This document shows positions 53,008-62,183 of a DNA stretch of 64,000 nt, piece by piece. Made by a program: the position numbers and the translations under genes. Origin of the DNA: Hyphomicrobiales bacterium. Lineage in GTDB: Bacteria; Pseudomonadota; Alphaproteobacteria; Rhizobiales; Rhizobiaceae. The stretch is from assembly GCA_900473205.1 (NCBI GenBank), contig UCLB01000027.1, forward strand, positions 146,978 through 210,977, in the 5' to 3' direction. Within the stretch, counting starts at the first letter, position 1. Every line of letters begins with the position of its first letter. The notes beneath the pieces are model-generated. The model did not search any database and was not told the origin of the DNA. It saw only the letters and a list, made by a program, of their open reading frames with translations.

Positions 53008-54527
53008 GCGGCCTCCGTTCTGGCGGCACTGGCAATGGCTTGCATGATGTTGTCAGCCGTCACGTCTTCTCCCTTGAGTTCGGCCACATGGCGGCGGTCG
53101 GACAGAACGATGACGCGGTGCGCCACTGCCGTCAGTTCCTCCAGTTCCGAGGATATGACAATGAGCGACATGCCTTGCGAACAGAGCCGCTCGATCATTT
53201 TCAGGATTTCCGCATGCGCACCGATATCGATGCCGCGTGTGGGCTCGTCTAGAATGAGCAGCCGCGGATCGGTCGCCAGCCAGCGTGCGAGGATTGCCTT
53301 CTGCTGATTGCCGCCGGACAGAAACTTGATCGGTCGTTCGCGATCAGCGGGGCGGATATCCAGCGACTTGATGAAGCCATCGGCCAATGCGGCTTTTTGC
53401 TTGTGCGAGAGCGGGCGCATCCATCCCTGGCGGGCTTGCAGGGCAAGGGCGATATTATCCGCCACGGAAAAATCACCGATAATGCCATCCGTCTTGCGCT
53501 CTTCCGGGCAGAAGCCGAAACCGTTATCGATGGCGGCTTCCGGTGAGGTGATGGCAACTGTCTTGCCGTCGATGCTGGCCTGTCCGCCATCCGGCTTGTC
53601 GATTCCGAACAGAAGGAACGCCGTCTCGCTACGGCCCGAGCCCAACAGGCCAGCAATGCCGACGACTTCGCCGGGGCGCACGTCGAGATCGAAGGGCTCG
53701 ACGCTGCCGCGCTTTCCGTAACCGGTAAAGCGAATGGGTGCATCGCCCTCCACCACGGTTGCTTCCGGGGCCTGGCGATCATGCGTCACGCTTTGCAGCT
53801 CGCGGCCCAGCATCATGGAAATCAACTCGCCGCGCGGCAATTCGGAAATGGTGCGGGTGCCGACAAGCTTGCCGTTGCGCAATACCGTCACGCGGTCGGC
53901 AATGTCGTAGACTTGGTTGAGGAAGTGGGTGATGATGACGATGCCCAGCCCCTCGGCGCGCAACTGGCGCAGCACGGTAAACAGCATCTCGACTTCGTGG
54001 TTGTCCAGACTGGCCGTTGGCTCGTCCAGCACCAGCACCTTGCCGGAGAGATCGACTGCGCGGGCAATCGCGATGATCTGGCGAATGGCCACCGAATAGC
54101 TGGAGAGCAGCGCATCGACATTGATCGAAAGTCCGTAACGCGCCAGAAGCGTCTGCGATCTCGCGCGCATTTCGCGCCGGTCGATCAGGCCGAAACGGCG
54201 GGGCTGTCTGCCGAGAAACAGGTTTTCGGCAACCGTCAGGTTCTCGAGAAGATTGACTTCCTGATAGACGGTGCCAATGCCGAGGTTCTGTGCTTCCGCG
54301 ACATTCGCAGGGGAAATTTCGCTTCCCTCCAGGCGGATCGTGCCGCGGTCCCGGCTGTAGACACCGGTCAATATTTTGATGAGCGTCGATTTCCCAGCAC
54401 CGTTTTCACCGAGCAGCGCATGCACCTCACCTCGGTTAAGCGATATGTCGACATTATCGAGAGCAGCGATACCGAGGAAAGATTTTCCAATGGCGCGCGC
54501 TTCCAGAAGGGGGCTGGCTTCGGACAT
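53004..54527 (-). CDS. ytfR: Sugar ABC transporter ATP-binding protein (YtfR type, two ABC domains)
   Basis: A 507-residue tandem ATPase of the RbsA/MglA/XylG class. Domain 1 has GENGAGKST, YSVAIRQIIAIARAV and LVLDEPTASL. Domain 2 has the degenerate P-loop GLLGSGRSE, LSGGNQQKAILARWL and LLILDEPTRGIDIGA. ATG 54527 (MSEASPLLEARAIGKSF) has AGGA at 8-nt spacing; ATG 54542 is an alternative. A hairpin separates it from the binding-protein gene. Confidence 0.88.
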   Translation of the reverse strand: MSEASPLLEARAIGKSFLGIAALDNVDISLNRGEVHALLGENGAGKSTLIKILTGVYSRDRGTIRLEGSEISPANVAEAQNLGIGTVYQEVNLLENLTVAENLFLGRQPRRFGLIDRREMRARSQTLLARYGLSINVDALLSSYSVAIRQIIAIARAVDLSGKVLVLDEPTASLDNHEVEMLFTVLRQLRAEGLGIVIITHFLNQVYDIADRVTVLRNGKLVGTRTISELPRGELISMMLGRELQSVTHDRQAPEATVVEGDAPIRFTGYGKRGSVEPFDLDVRPGEVVGIAGLLGSGRSETAFLLFGIDKPDGGQASIDGKTVAITSPEAAIDNGFGFCPEERKTDGIIGDFSVADNIALALQARQGWMRPLSHKQKAALADGFIKSLDIRPADRERPIKFLSGGNQQKAILARWLATDPRLLILDEPTRGIDIGAHAEILKMIERLCSQGMSLIVISSELEELTAVAHRVIVLSDRRHVAELKGEDVTADNIMQAIASAARTEAA

Positions 54528-54555
54528 GGTATTTTCCTGCACGGACAGTAAGGAA

Positions 54556-54579
54556 GGAACGGCGGTCGCCCGCCGTTCC
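54556..54579 (-). promoter_or_regulatory. Intercistronic hairpin between ytfQ and ytfR
   Basis: A 10-bp perfect stem GGAACGGCGG/CCGCCGTTCC with a 4-nt loop lies 16 bp after the ytfQ stop. No T run follows, so it probably protects the binding-protein mRNA or partly attenuates the rest. Confidence 0.6.
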
Positions 54580-54595
54580 CGAAGTTGAAACCGGC

Positions 54596-55555
54596 TTAGT
54601 AGCCCAGTCCCTTCTTCTCCTCGTAAACCTTCATCGGGTCATCAGACGCGGTGTAGAGTTTGGATTCCGTCTGGATCCACTTCTTCGGCTCCTTCTTGTC
54701 CTTCAGATAAGCGTCGAGCGCATCGAAGGCAGGACCGGCCATGTTAGGTGTCAGTTCAACAGTTGCGTTAGCTTCACCGGCTGCCATGGCTTTGAAGATA
54801 TCGGGAACGGCATCGATGGACACGACCTTGATATCCGTGCCGGGCTTCAGGCCAGCTTCCTTGATAGCCTGGATTGCGCCAACGGCCATGTCGTCATTGT
54901 GGGCGTAAACAGCGCAGATATCCTTGCCGCCGCCTTCAGCCTTGATGAAGCTTTCCATGACTTCCTTGCCCTTGGTGCGGGTAAAGTCGCCGGTCTGCGA
55001 ACGAACGATCTTGATGTTGGCATGCGATGCGATGCCTTCCTCGAAGCCCTTCTTGCGGTTGATCGCAGGCGAAGAACCAGTCGTTCCCTGAAGCTCTACG
55101 ACCTTGCAGTCCTTGGAGCCGACATCCTTGGCCAGCCATTCACCAGCAACCTTGCCTTCATGGACCTGATCGGAGGTGACGGCAGTCAGATACAGGCTGT
55201 CGGGAGCCTCGATCTGACGGTCGAGAAGAATGACAGGAATCTTCTCTTCCTTGGCTTCCTTCAGAACGGCATCCCAGCCGGTAGCGACGACGGGTGCGAT
55301 AAAGATCGCATCGACGCCCTGCGCGATAAAGCCTCTGATGGCCTTGATCTGGTTTTCCTGCTTCTGCTGCGCATCGGCGAACTTCAGCGTGACGCCGCGC
55401 TTTTCGGCCTGCTGCTTGGTAACGGTCGTTTCAGCCGCACGCCAACCGGATTCGGAGCCGATCTGCGAGAAGCCAACGGTCAGAGATTTTGCGGAAACGC
55501 CTGATGCCAGACACACAGAAAAAGCGACAGTAGCTGCCGCAATTGCTTTTTTCAT
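54596..55555 (-). CDS. ytfQ: Sugar ABC transporter substrate-binding protein (YtfQ type)
   Basis: Periplasmic binding protein of 319 residues with a clean signal peptide (SGVSAKS, cut near residue 22). TVGFSQIGSESGWRAAETTV, APVVATGWDAVLKEAKEEKIPVILLDRQI and YAHNDDMAVGAIQAIKEAG are close to YtfQ, which binds galactofuranose in E. coli. GGAGG lies 7 nt upstream. Agrobacterial relatives may take arabinose or galactose, so the ligand is uncertain. It is first gene of the operon and divergent from the sugar-acid dehydratase. Confidence 0.87.
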   Translation of the reverse strand: MKKAIAAATVAFSVCLASGVSAKSLTVGFSQIGSESGWRAAETTVTKQQAEKRGVTLKFADAQQKQENQIKAIRGFIAQGVDAIFIAPVVATGWDAVLKEAKEEKIPVILLDRQIEAPDSLYLTAVTSDQVHEGKVAGEWLAKDVGSKDCKVVELQGTTGSSPAINRKKGFEEGIASHANIKIVRSQTGDFTRTKGKEVMESFIKAEGGGKDICAVYAHNDDMAVGAIQAIKEAGLKPGTDIKVVSIDAVPDIFKAMAAGEANATVELTPNMAGPAFDALDAYLKDKKEPKKWIQTESKLYTASDDPMKVYEEKKGLGY

Positions 55556-56051
55556 CTTATATCCTCCCAGAGATGAATTCGGCTATGACGAGACCGATAT
55601 GAGCATATAGTATTACCTTTGAAAAGGTGCTTTTCAGTAATTTCTCATGTTGATTTCGCCGCGGAAAGACTGGAAAATGGAATTTATTGTTATTTTACAA
55701 TAAAATTAGAGGCCAAAATATTTTCATATGGCTGAACGCATCGGCCTGAGGCTTTACTTGACAAGGCCTTCCCTCGCAAAATAGTAATATGAATACCGAG
55801 CGCTGATCCGGGGCATTGACCGTTACAGGCAATTGTCGCAGATGAGGGCGGGGCAAAAGAATAATTCAGGGCGGAAATTTCGTGACAATCGTCATCGACT
55901 GTTTTCAGAAGACGGGTCTCCTGGGGCGATGTCCTCAGCTGGACGTGGTGCGTGCGCCTGCCCGCCGGGCTCTTTTCTCAGCCGCTCATCACAAGGTCGT
56001 CGCAATCCTGTTGTCGTACCCATTCGCCACTTTCGGCTGGAGACCAAAATC
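55556..56051. promoter_or_regulatory. 0.5-kb divergent promoter region, ytfQ / dehydratase
   Basis: AT-rich near ytfQ. TTGACA at 55758-55763 is followed 17-18 bp later by a weak -10 (around 55782), pointing toward the dehydratase gene. Related segments ATAGTATTAC (near 55606) and ATAGTAATATG (55781-55791) could be regulator sites. The dehydratase frame stays open back to 55833, but without supporting ribosome sites. Confidence 0.4.
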
Positions 56052-57872
56052 ATGAAAGACTCGAACAACCTACCCGCAACTCAAGGCAAGGGCGGTAAGC
56101 TGCGTTCACGCGCTTGGTTCGATAACCCTGACAATGCGGATATGACGGCGCTCTATCTCGAGCGCTACATGAACTTCGGCCTCAGCCAGGCGGAGTTGCA
56201 GTCGGATCGCCCGATCATCGGTATTGCGCAGACGGGTTCCGACCTGTCGCCCTGCAACCGCCACCATCTCGAGTTGGCCAACCGTCTGCGCGAAGGCATC
56301 CGCGAAGCGGGTGGTATCGCAATCGAATTCCCAGTCCATCCCATTCAGGAAACCGGCAAGCGCCCAACCGCCGGTCTTGACCGTAACCTTGCCTATCTTG
56401 GCCTCGTGGAAGTGCTCTACGGCTATCCGCTCGACGGCGTCGTCCTGACCATCGGCTGCGACAAGACGACGCCTGCCTGTCTCATGGCGGCGGCCACCGT
56501 CAACATTCCGTCCATCGCTCTGTCCGTCGGCCCGATGCTGAACGGCTGGTTCCGTGGTGAGCGCACCGGTTCGGGCACCATCGTTTGGAAGGCCCGTGAA
56601 CTTCTGGCCAAGGGCGAAATCGACTATGCCGGTTTCGTCAAGCTGGTTGCCTCCTCGGCTCCGTCCACGGGTTACTGCAACACCATGGGTACGGCCACCA
56701 CGATGAACTCGTTGGCCGAAGCGCTTGGCATGCAGCTGCCGGGCTCTGCCGCCATTCCTGCGCCTTATCGTGATCGTCAGGAAATTTCCTACCTTACCGG
56801 TCTGCGCATCGTTGAAATGGTCAAGGAAGACCTCAAGCCTTCCGACATCATGACAAAGGACGCCTTCATCAACGCTATCCGCGTCAACTCGGCGATTGGC
56901 GGCTCCACCAACGCTCCGATCCACCTGAACGGTCTGGCCCGCCACCTCGACGTTGAACTGACGGTCGATGACTGGCAGACCTACGGTGAAGAAGTGCCGT
57001 TGCTGGTCAACCTTCAGCCTGCCGGTGAATACCTCGGTGAAGATTACTATCACGCCGGCGGCGTTCCCGCTGTCGTCAACCAGTTGATGACGCAAGGCCT
57101 CATCAAGGAAGACGCGATGACGGTGAACGGCAAGACCATTGGCGAAAACTGCCGTGGTGCCATCATCGAAGACGAAAAGGTCATTCGTCCGTTCGATCAG
57201 CCGCTCAAGGAGCGTGCAGGGTTCCGTGTTCTGCGAGGCAACCTGTTCTCGTCGGCTATCATGAAGACCAGCGTTATCTCGCCTGAATTCCGCGAGCGTT
57301 ACCTGTCCAACCCCAACGACCCGGAAGCCTTCGAAGGCAAGGCCGTGGTGTTCGATGGTCCGGAAGATTACCACCACCGCATCGACGATCCGTCGCTGGG
57401 CATCGACGCCAACACGGTTCTGTTTATGCGCGGTGCGGGCCCTATCGGTTACCCGGGTGCGGCAGAAGTCGTCAACATGCGTGCGCCGGACTACCTGCTC
57501 AAGCAGGGCGTCACCTCGCTCCCTTGCATCGGTGATGGCCGTCAGTCCGGCACATCGGGCAGCCCGTCCATCCTCAACGCATCGCCAGAAGCTGCTGCCG
57601 GTGGCGGTCTCGCCATCCTTCAGACCGGCGACCGTGTTCGCATCGACGTTGGCAACGGCAAGGCAGACATTCTGATTTCTGCCGAAGAGCTGGCCAAGCG
57701 TTATGAGGCCCTGTCCGCATCTGGCGGCTACAAGTACCCCGACCACCAGACCCCATGGCAGGAAATCCAGCGCGGCCTCGTCGGTCAGATGGAAACCGGC
57801 GCGGTCCTAGAAAATGCGGTCAAGTATCAGCGCATTGCCCAGACCAAGGGCGTGCCACGCGACAACCACTAA
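56052..57872 (+). CDS. Sugar-acid dehydratase (IlvD/EDD family, xylonate dehydratase-like)
   Basis: Iron-sulfur dehydratase of 606 residues that removes water from an aldonic acid such as xylonate, arabinonate or galactonate. Cluster cysteines lie in [21 protein letters not shown] and [11 protein letters not shown]. Other conserved blocks are [29 protein letters not shown] and [24 protein letters not shown]. The opening [20 protein letters not shown] closely recalls Caulobacter XylD, so a pentonate is likeliest; dihydroxy-acid dehydratase IlvD is less likely. It is divergent from the sugar transporter and probably shares its GntR control. Confidence 0.88.
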   Translation: MKDSNNLPATQGKGGKLRSRAWFDNPDNADMTALYLERYMNFGLSQAELQSDRPIIGIAQTGSDLSPCNRHHLELANRLREGIREAGGIAIEFPVHPIQETGKRPTAGLDRNLAYLGLVEVLYGYPLDGVVLTIGCDKTTPACLMAAATVNIPSIALSVGPMLNGWFRGERTGSGTIVWKARELLAKGEIDYAGFVKLVASSAPSTGYCNTMGTATTMNSLAEALGMQLPGSAAIPAPYRDRQEISYLTGLRIVEMVKEDLKPSDIMTKDAFINAIRVNSAIGGSTNAPIHLNGLARHLDVELTVDDWQTYGEEVPLLVNLQPAGEYLGEDYYHAGGVPAVVNQLMTQGLIKEDAMTVNGKTIGENCRGAIIEDEKVIRPFDQPLKERAGFRVLRGNLFSSAIMKTSVISPEFRERYLSNPNDPEAFEGKAVVFDGPEDYHHRIDDPSLGIDANTVLFMRGAGPIGYPGAAEVVNMRAPDYLLKQGVTSLPCIGDGRQSGTSGSPSILNASPEAAAGGGLAILQTGDRVRIDVGNGKADILISAEELAKRYEALSASGGYKYPDHQTPWQEIQRGLVGQMETGAVLENAVKYQRIAQTKGVPRDNH

Positions 57873-57884
57873 AGGTTACGAAAA

Positions 57885-57911
57885 GAAGGGGGCTTCAGCG
57901 AAGCCCCCTTC
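57885..57911 (+). terminator. Terminator-like hairpin after the dehydratase gene
   Basis: A 12-bp perfect stem GAAGGGGGCTTC/GAAGCCCCCTTC with a 3-nt loop lies 12 bp after the stop. The T run is short. Confidence 0.7.
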
Positions 57912-57914
57912 GTC

Positions 57915-57990
57915 ATGCTCGGGCCTGTCCCGAGGATCTAACGAACCACAAGATCAAACGTGGTTAGATGCTCGGGACAAGCCCGAGCAT
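57915..57990. repeat. Intergenic palindromic repeat
   Basis: The arms 57915-57939 and 57966-57990 are inverted copies matching at 23 of 25 positions, and each arm is itself partly palindromic (CTCGGG...CCCGAG). AACCAC/GTGGTT extends the stem. Similar CTCGGGACAAGCCCGAG elements are, from memory, dispersed between genes in Agrobacterium and related genomes. It is a mobile-style extragenic repeat, not a gene. Confidence 0.65.
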
Positions 57991-58048
57991 AACGGAGAGC
58001 GAGGGTTTTATCTCGTGCAAACAGATCACCACGTGCCAGCCGCTTGGC

Positions 58049-58783
58049 TTACTCCGCGTGCATCACCGTAATGTCGCCGCCGCGCGTGATCTTCACCGCA
58101 GACAACCGTCCCGTCATAAACGCACCAGTATCGACATTCAGCCGGTTGTCGGTCAGCGACACGCTGCGAACCGGCGTGTGGCCGTGTATGGTCAGAAACA
58201 AATTGTCGGCCCCCGGCATGGTCTGATCCTTTGGGCGTATCCACAACAGGTTCTTGTCTTCCTGCCTTTGCAGCGGAATGCCGTTGACCACGCCCGCATG
58301 TACGAAGCAGAGGCCCGGCACGGCCAATAGCGATGGCAACGAGGCCATGAAGGATATGTGATCGGCAGGGATCATCTGGTGAAGCTGCGCACGGAACGCC
58401 TTCAGGTCATCGGGTATCTCACCAATACCGTAGGACCTCAGCGTTTCCATGCCGCCGAACTGGAGCCAGAGATGGTCCCTGCGCGGATCGGCCAGAAAAT
58501 CGAGCATTGTCTGTTCGTGGTTTCCGGCAAGGCAGAAGCGCTCGGTGTCGCCGGTCATCGGCTGCATCAATTCATGGATGACATAGGAGGATTTCGGGCC
58601 GCGATCCACATAATCGCCAAGCATCACGATCCATTTCGAGCCGTGCTGCTGCGCCGCATCGTCGAGGATTTTCTGTTGCAGCGCCTGCAGCAGATCGAAG
58701 CAACCGTGCACATCGCCGATGGCGTAGATGATGTCGGGTCTGTCGTGGGAGAATAGTTTGCGGCGCATCTCGGGCGTGTGCAT
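58049..58783 (-). CDS. Metallophosphoesterase (serine/threonine phosphatase / ApaH-like)
   Basis: Calcineurin-type phosphoesterase of 244 residues. The metal-site motifs are complete: YAIGDVHGCFDLL, VMLGDYVDRGPKSS, LAGNHEQTM and, near the end, HGHTPV. It is closest in style to bacterial PrpA-like protein phosphatases or ApaH (Ap4A hydrolase). The frame is open to 58885, but ATG 58783 (MHTPEMRRKL), with AAGG 11 nt upstream, is taken as start. It is divergent from the CxxC-protein gene. The substrate is not determined. Confidence 0.82.
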   Translation of the reverse strand: MHTPEMRRKLFSHDRPDIIYAIGDVHGCFDLLQALQQKILDDAAQQHGSKWIVMLGDYVDRGPKSSYVIHELMQPMTGDTERFCLAGNHEQTMLDFLADPRRDHLWLQFGGMETLRSYGIGEIPDDLKAFRAQLHQMIPADHISFMASLPSLLAVPGLCFVHAGVVNGIPLQRQEDKNLLWIRPKDQTMPGADNLFLTIHGHTPVRSVSLTDNRLNVDTGAFMTGRLSAVKITRGGDITVMHAE

Positions 58784-58952
58784 ATTTGGGCGGACCTTCT
58801 TGAACGGTGACGGCGTGGCCACGAATCCTGACAAGGTATGAACCAATGTGCTTAACGCGACATTGACGACCAGCCCGGGGCGCAATTTCTCCCTAAAATC
58901 GTCTCTTTTCCATGTGTTCTGGTGGAATGTTCAAGAAGGTTGGGAGGGGAAT

Positions 58953-59591
58953 ATGCCGTTGCAAAACCGTGTCGATCCATTCGGAGACATCGTCGATTTG
59001 CCTCTTCGCGGGCTTTTCACCGGCAATCGCGGCATCCTCCACGACCCCCAGACGAAGACCCTGACCACGAAGCGCTGGACATCCAAGGCTTGGATCGTTT
59101 GCAGTTGCAGCTACAAAAATGTCCGCCGCGACGTGATGGCGACGCGCAGCTGGACGGAGCTTTTCTTCTTTGACGAAGCAACGGCTCTGGCCGCCGGTCA
59201 TCGTCCATGCTTCCTCTGCCGCAGAGACGATGCGGATCGGTTCAGAACCGCTTGGGCCACTGGCAATGCCAAACCACTCCCCAACGCCAAGGACATCGAT
59301 AGCGTCCTGCATAAAGAACGGCTCCAGTCGCGCCGCAAGCGTCTCAACATGCTGCTGTCACCGCTGGAAGAACTGCCGGATGGAGCGATGATTGCCGCTG
59401 CGGGCGACGCTTACGTCGTTGCAAAGGGCAAGCCATATCGCTGGGGCGCCAAGGGCTACGAGCACGCCAGAACATTGCCCTTTGTCGATGGCCTGCTGAC
59501 ACCACCCTCGACGTTGCGTACATTGCGCGCCGGATATCGCCCCCTGCTTCACCCCTCACTTGCGGCGATGAATGGGAACGCCGCAGCATGA
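58953..59591 (+). CDS. Conserved protein with CxxC motif, coupled to alkB
   Basis: A 212-residue soluble protein starting at ATG 58953 (MPLQNRVDPFGDIV) with GGGAGGGG just upstream. It has conserved-looking stretches LRGLFTGNRGILHDP, KAWIVCSCSY, MATRSWTELFFFDEA and AGHRPCFLCRRDDADRF. The CxxC and a preceding Cys pair (VCSCS) could bind a metal. No catalytic family is recognised; from memory, close relatives exist in other Rhizobiales. Its stop overlaps the AlkB start (ATGA), so the two are translationally coupled, which suggests a nucleic-acid repair or modification role. Confidence 0.7.
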   Translation: MPLQNRVDPFGDIVDLPLRGLFTGNRGILHDPQTKTLTTKRWTSKAWIVCSCSYKNVRRDVMATRSWTELFFFDEATALAAGHRPCFLCRRDDADRFRTAWATGNAKPLPNAKDIDSVLHKERLQSRRKRLNMLLSPLEELPDGAMIAAAGDAYVVAKGKPYRWGAKGYEHARTLPFVDGLLTPPSTLRTLRAGYRPLLHPSLAAMNGNAAA

Positions 59592-60235
59592 TGGATGATC
59601 TTTTCTCGGGCCTCGAAAGCGCCAATGAAGAAATGGCGCAAGGTGCCTGGCTGCTGCGTCGTTACGCTTTGAGAAACGCGAGCGATTTGTTGAAGCAGAT
59701 CAACGCAATATCGGTTTCCGCTCCATTCCGACATATGGTTACGCCCGGCGGGTTCTCCATGTCTGTCGCCATGACGAATTGCGGACCCTTTGGCTGGGTC
59801 ACGGACCGCAAGGGTTATCGTTATCAAAGCACGGACCCGGAGAGTGGCAAGCCTTGGCCCGCCATGCCAGACGCCTTCCTGTCTCTCGCCGTCAACGCTG
59901 CCAAAGATGCGGGATATCCGGATTTCGTGCCGGATGCCTGCTTGATCAACCGCTATGAGCCGGGTGCGAAAATGTCGCTGCATCAGGATAAGGACGAGAA
60001 GGATTTTACCAATCCCATCGTCTCCGTGTCGGTCGGCCTGCCTGCCACCTTCCAGTTCGGTGGCATCAGTCGCAGTGATCCGGTTCGCAAGTACGTGCTC
60101 AGCCACGGCGATGTCGTTGTCTGGGGCGGCCCATCGCGGCTGTTCTTTCACGGCATTACGGCGTTGAAGGAGGGCAGCCATGAGGAGGCGGGCCGCGCCC
60201 GCTTCAATCTGACATTCAGACGCGCGGCGCTATAG
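59588..60235 (+). CDS. alkB: Alpha-ketoglutarate-dependent dioxygenase AlkB
   Basis: Fe(II)/2-oxoglutarate dioxygenase of 215 residues that removes methyl groups from N1-methyladenine and N3-methylcytosine in DNA or RNA. The iron ligands are in MSLHQDKDE (H-x-D) and RLFFHGI (distal His), and RFNLTFRR supplies the 2-oxoglutarate Arg. The N-terminal FSMSVAMTNCGPFGWVTD and INRYEPGAKM are typical of AlkB. No ada gene or Ada box was seen. The stop shares bases with the convergent gene's stop. Confidence 0.94.
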   Translation: MMDDLFSGLESANEEMAQGAWLLRRYALRNASDLLKQINAISVSAPFRHMVTPGGFSMSVAMTNCGPFGWVTDRKGYRYQSTDPESGKPWPAMPDAFLSLAVNAAKDAGYPDFVPDACLINRYEPGAKMSLHQDKDEKDFTNPIVSVSVGLPATFQFGGISRSDPVRKYVLSHGDVVVWGGPSRLFFHGITALKEGSHEEAGRARFNLTFRRAAL

Positions 60236-60721
60236 ATCGCCAGAGACATATTTGCTCTGTTTTATGAAGACCCACATATCCTTGCTGATGTCGGTAATCT
60301 CCGCAATCGATCGTTCGAGAAGCTTTATCTCGGCAGCATCCACCGGCTCTACCTTGCCGTAACGAACCCGCTTATCGTCCTCCACAAGCCGCATCAGCTG
60401 TGTGCTGGAAATGTCGCCGTTTTCATCGAAGGCATAGATGCAGTGATTGTATTTGTTGCGCGTCTTCGACTCTTTTTTCAGACGCGCCATCGCGCCTAAA
60501 ACCGCTTTTCGGTCGGCGGCTGTTGTGGAGCGCAGTTTAGCAAGGCGCTCAACCAGATCCATGCGCGCGCGCGTCGTGTTGAGCGTCAGGAACACGACGA
60601 TGGCCGCCTCTTTCTCGACCTTCAACAGATGGGCGATGATGTAGATCAGCAGGCTTTCGGTGTTGGTCCAGACATAGTTGAGACGGCCCACCAGCAACAA
60701 GACGTCAGACATGGCTGCCAT
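60230..60721 (-). CDS. Hypothetical helical protein
   Basis: A 163-residue protein starting at ATG 60721, with GGAGG 6 nt upstream. The N-terminal half is hydrophobic and helical (LLLVGRLNYVWTNTESLLIYIIAHLL); the C-terminal half is charged. The HxxIYAF and NKYNHCIYAFDENG segments are distinctive. The layout resembles proteins with an HEPN-like helical bundle (a possible R-x4-H motif at RNKYNH), but that is tentative. It is single, convergent with alkB, with a 6-bp overlap. Confidence 0.55.
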   Translation of the reverse strand: MAAMSDVLLLVGRLNYVWTNTESLLIYIIAHLLKVEKEAAIVVFLTLNTTRARMDLVERLAKLRSTTAADRKAVLGAMARLKKESKTRNKYNHCIYAFDENGDISSTQLMRLVEDDKRVRYGKVEPVDAAEIKLLERSIAEITDISKDMWVFIKQSKYVSGDL

Positions 60722-60826
60722 TTCAACCCTCCGGCCCAAAGCATGGGGCAATCATACAGCATCCGCCCGGAATTCGATAAGGATTTCCGGGCCGATGTGC
60801 CGGGAGGAAGACCGCTGATTTTCGTC

Positions 60827-62179
60827 TCAACGCTCTTTGAAGGCACGCGACATGCTGTCGGCAATCGGTTTCGTCAGATACTCGAAGAACGTCCGCTCGG
60901 ATGTCTGGATCAGGACGTCGGCAGGCATGCCGGGCACCGGATGGAAGCCGTGAACCTTGGCCAGTTCCTCGTCTGAAATCTGAACGCGGACGATATAGAC
61001 GTCCTTGACCTGCATCCCGGCATTTTCCTCGATGCTGTCGGCGGAAACGTAGAACACTTTACCATCCAGCACCGGCGTCGTGCGACGGTTGAGGGCCGAA
61101 AGGCGGATTGCCGCCGTTTGTCCCTCATGCAACTGGTCGATGGAAGTTCTCAAGACCTGTGCTTCGAGAATGAGCGGCACATGGGCAGGCAGGATTTCCA
61201 TGATGGGTTTGCCGGTGGTGATGACGCCGCCTGCCGTGTGGTAATAGGAGCGGATGACCGTGCCGTTGACCGGCGAGCGGATAACGGTTCGGTCGAGAAC
61301 CTGCGATGCTTCACGCAATTGCTGGCGCACGCCATCGAGATCGGCCTCGGCAGTGTCCAGCGCGTCGAGCGCTGCCTGCTTGTTGGAATTGACGGCAATC
61401 ACCGCTTCCTGATGGAATTTGGCGATTTCCGCCTCGCTCTGGTTCATTTCCCCGTCGAGACGGGCGATGTCACCCATCGCGTCAGCGATGGCGCGTTCCA
61501 GCGCCATCATGTCTGTTTTGCGGATGATGCCATCTTTTGCAAGTTTCGCTTTGGAATCGCGCTCCTGCTCCAACAACGACTGTTGGCGTTCAAAAGATGA
61601 CTTTTGTCCCTGATAGCCGGTATAGCGAAATTCGAGTGACCGGATGTTTTTCTCGATCAGATTCAGTTGCTCTTCGAGCTTGATCTGCTTGCTGTGAAAA
61701 ACGACGTTCTGGCCCTGAATGATGGCGTTCACATCTGGGTCGCTTGCTTCCGCCATGACGATGTCAGGCACCTTGAACGTCTTTTCGCCCTGGGCTTCAG
61801 CGCGCAGACGGGAAACGATGGTTTCAAGGCGAAGCCGCTTGAGGTTGATCATTTTTTGGTTGGAAAGTGCGGCTGTCTTATCAAGAACGACGAGAACGTC
61901 GCCTTCTTTGACGACGTCGCCTTCGCTCACCATCATTTCCTTGATGATGCCGCCTTCCAGATGCTGGATGGTCTTGTTGTTGCCCGTCGCGACGAAGCTG
62001 CCCTGGGCAATAATGGCGGAAGCCAGCGGTGCCGTGCCTGCCCAGTAACCGAAGCCTCCGAAGGCTGCGAACAACACGGCCAGACCCGTGACACTATACA
62101 TGCGGATGGAGCGCGGGACCTCACTGTACCATTCCAGCTGACCTACCTCCGCCTGTTTTTGTTTTCTTTTGAAAACCAT
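60827..62179 (-). CDS. prsE: Type I secretion membrane fusion protein (PrsE/HlyD type)
   Basis: Periplasmic adaptor of 450 residues linking the inner-membrane ABC exporter to an outer-membrane channel. One membrane helix lies at about 29-50, followed by a lipoyl-like half (NNKTIQHLEGGIIKEMMVSEGDVVKEGDVLVVLD), a long coiled coil (about 105-300), the second lipoyl half (VIRSPVNGTVIRS) and a beta-barrel domain. The HlyD C-terminal signature region is present. It begins 4 bp after the prsD stop. Likely cargo is RTX proteins such as the GH16 glycanase at 6450-7886, as PrsDE exports ExsH in rhizobia. Confidence 0.9.
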   Translation of the reverse strand: MVFKRKQKQAEVGQLEWYSEVPRSIRMYSVTGLAVLFAAFGGFGYWAGTAPLASAIIAQGSFVATGNNKTIQHLEGGIIKEMMVSEGDVVKEGDVLVVLDKTAALSNQKMINLKRLRLETIVSRLRAEAQGEKTFKVPDIVMAEASDPDVNAIIQGQNVVFHSKQIKLEEQLNLIEKNIRSLEFRYTGYQGQKSSFERQQSLLEQERDSKAKLAKDGIIRKTDMMALERAIADAMGDIARLDGEMNQSEAEIAKFHQEAVIAVNSNKQAALDALDTAEADLDGVRQQLREASQVLDRTVIRSPVNGTVIRSYYHTAGGVITTGKPIMEILPAHVPLILEAQVLRTSIDQLHEGQTAAIRLSALNRRTTPVLDGKVFYVSADSIEENAGMQVKDVYIVRVQISDEELAKVHGFHPVPGMPADVLIQTSERTFFEYLTKPIADSMSRAFKER

Positions 62180-62183
62180 GGCC

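Noticed and set aside
55833..56051. N-terminal extension of the dehydratase by 73 codons
   Set aside because: The extension is basic and Ser/Gly-rich with no family match; the XylD-like protein begins at 56052.
56106..57746. 546-codon minus-strand ORF opposite the dehydratase gene
   Set aside because: It lies wholly within a clear IlvD/EDD gene and has no recognisable motif.
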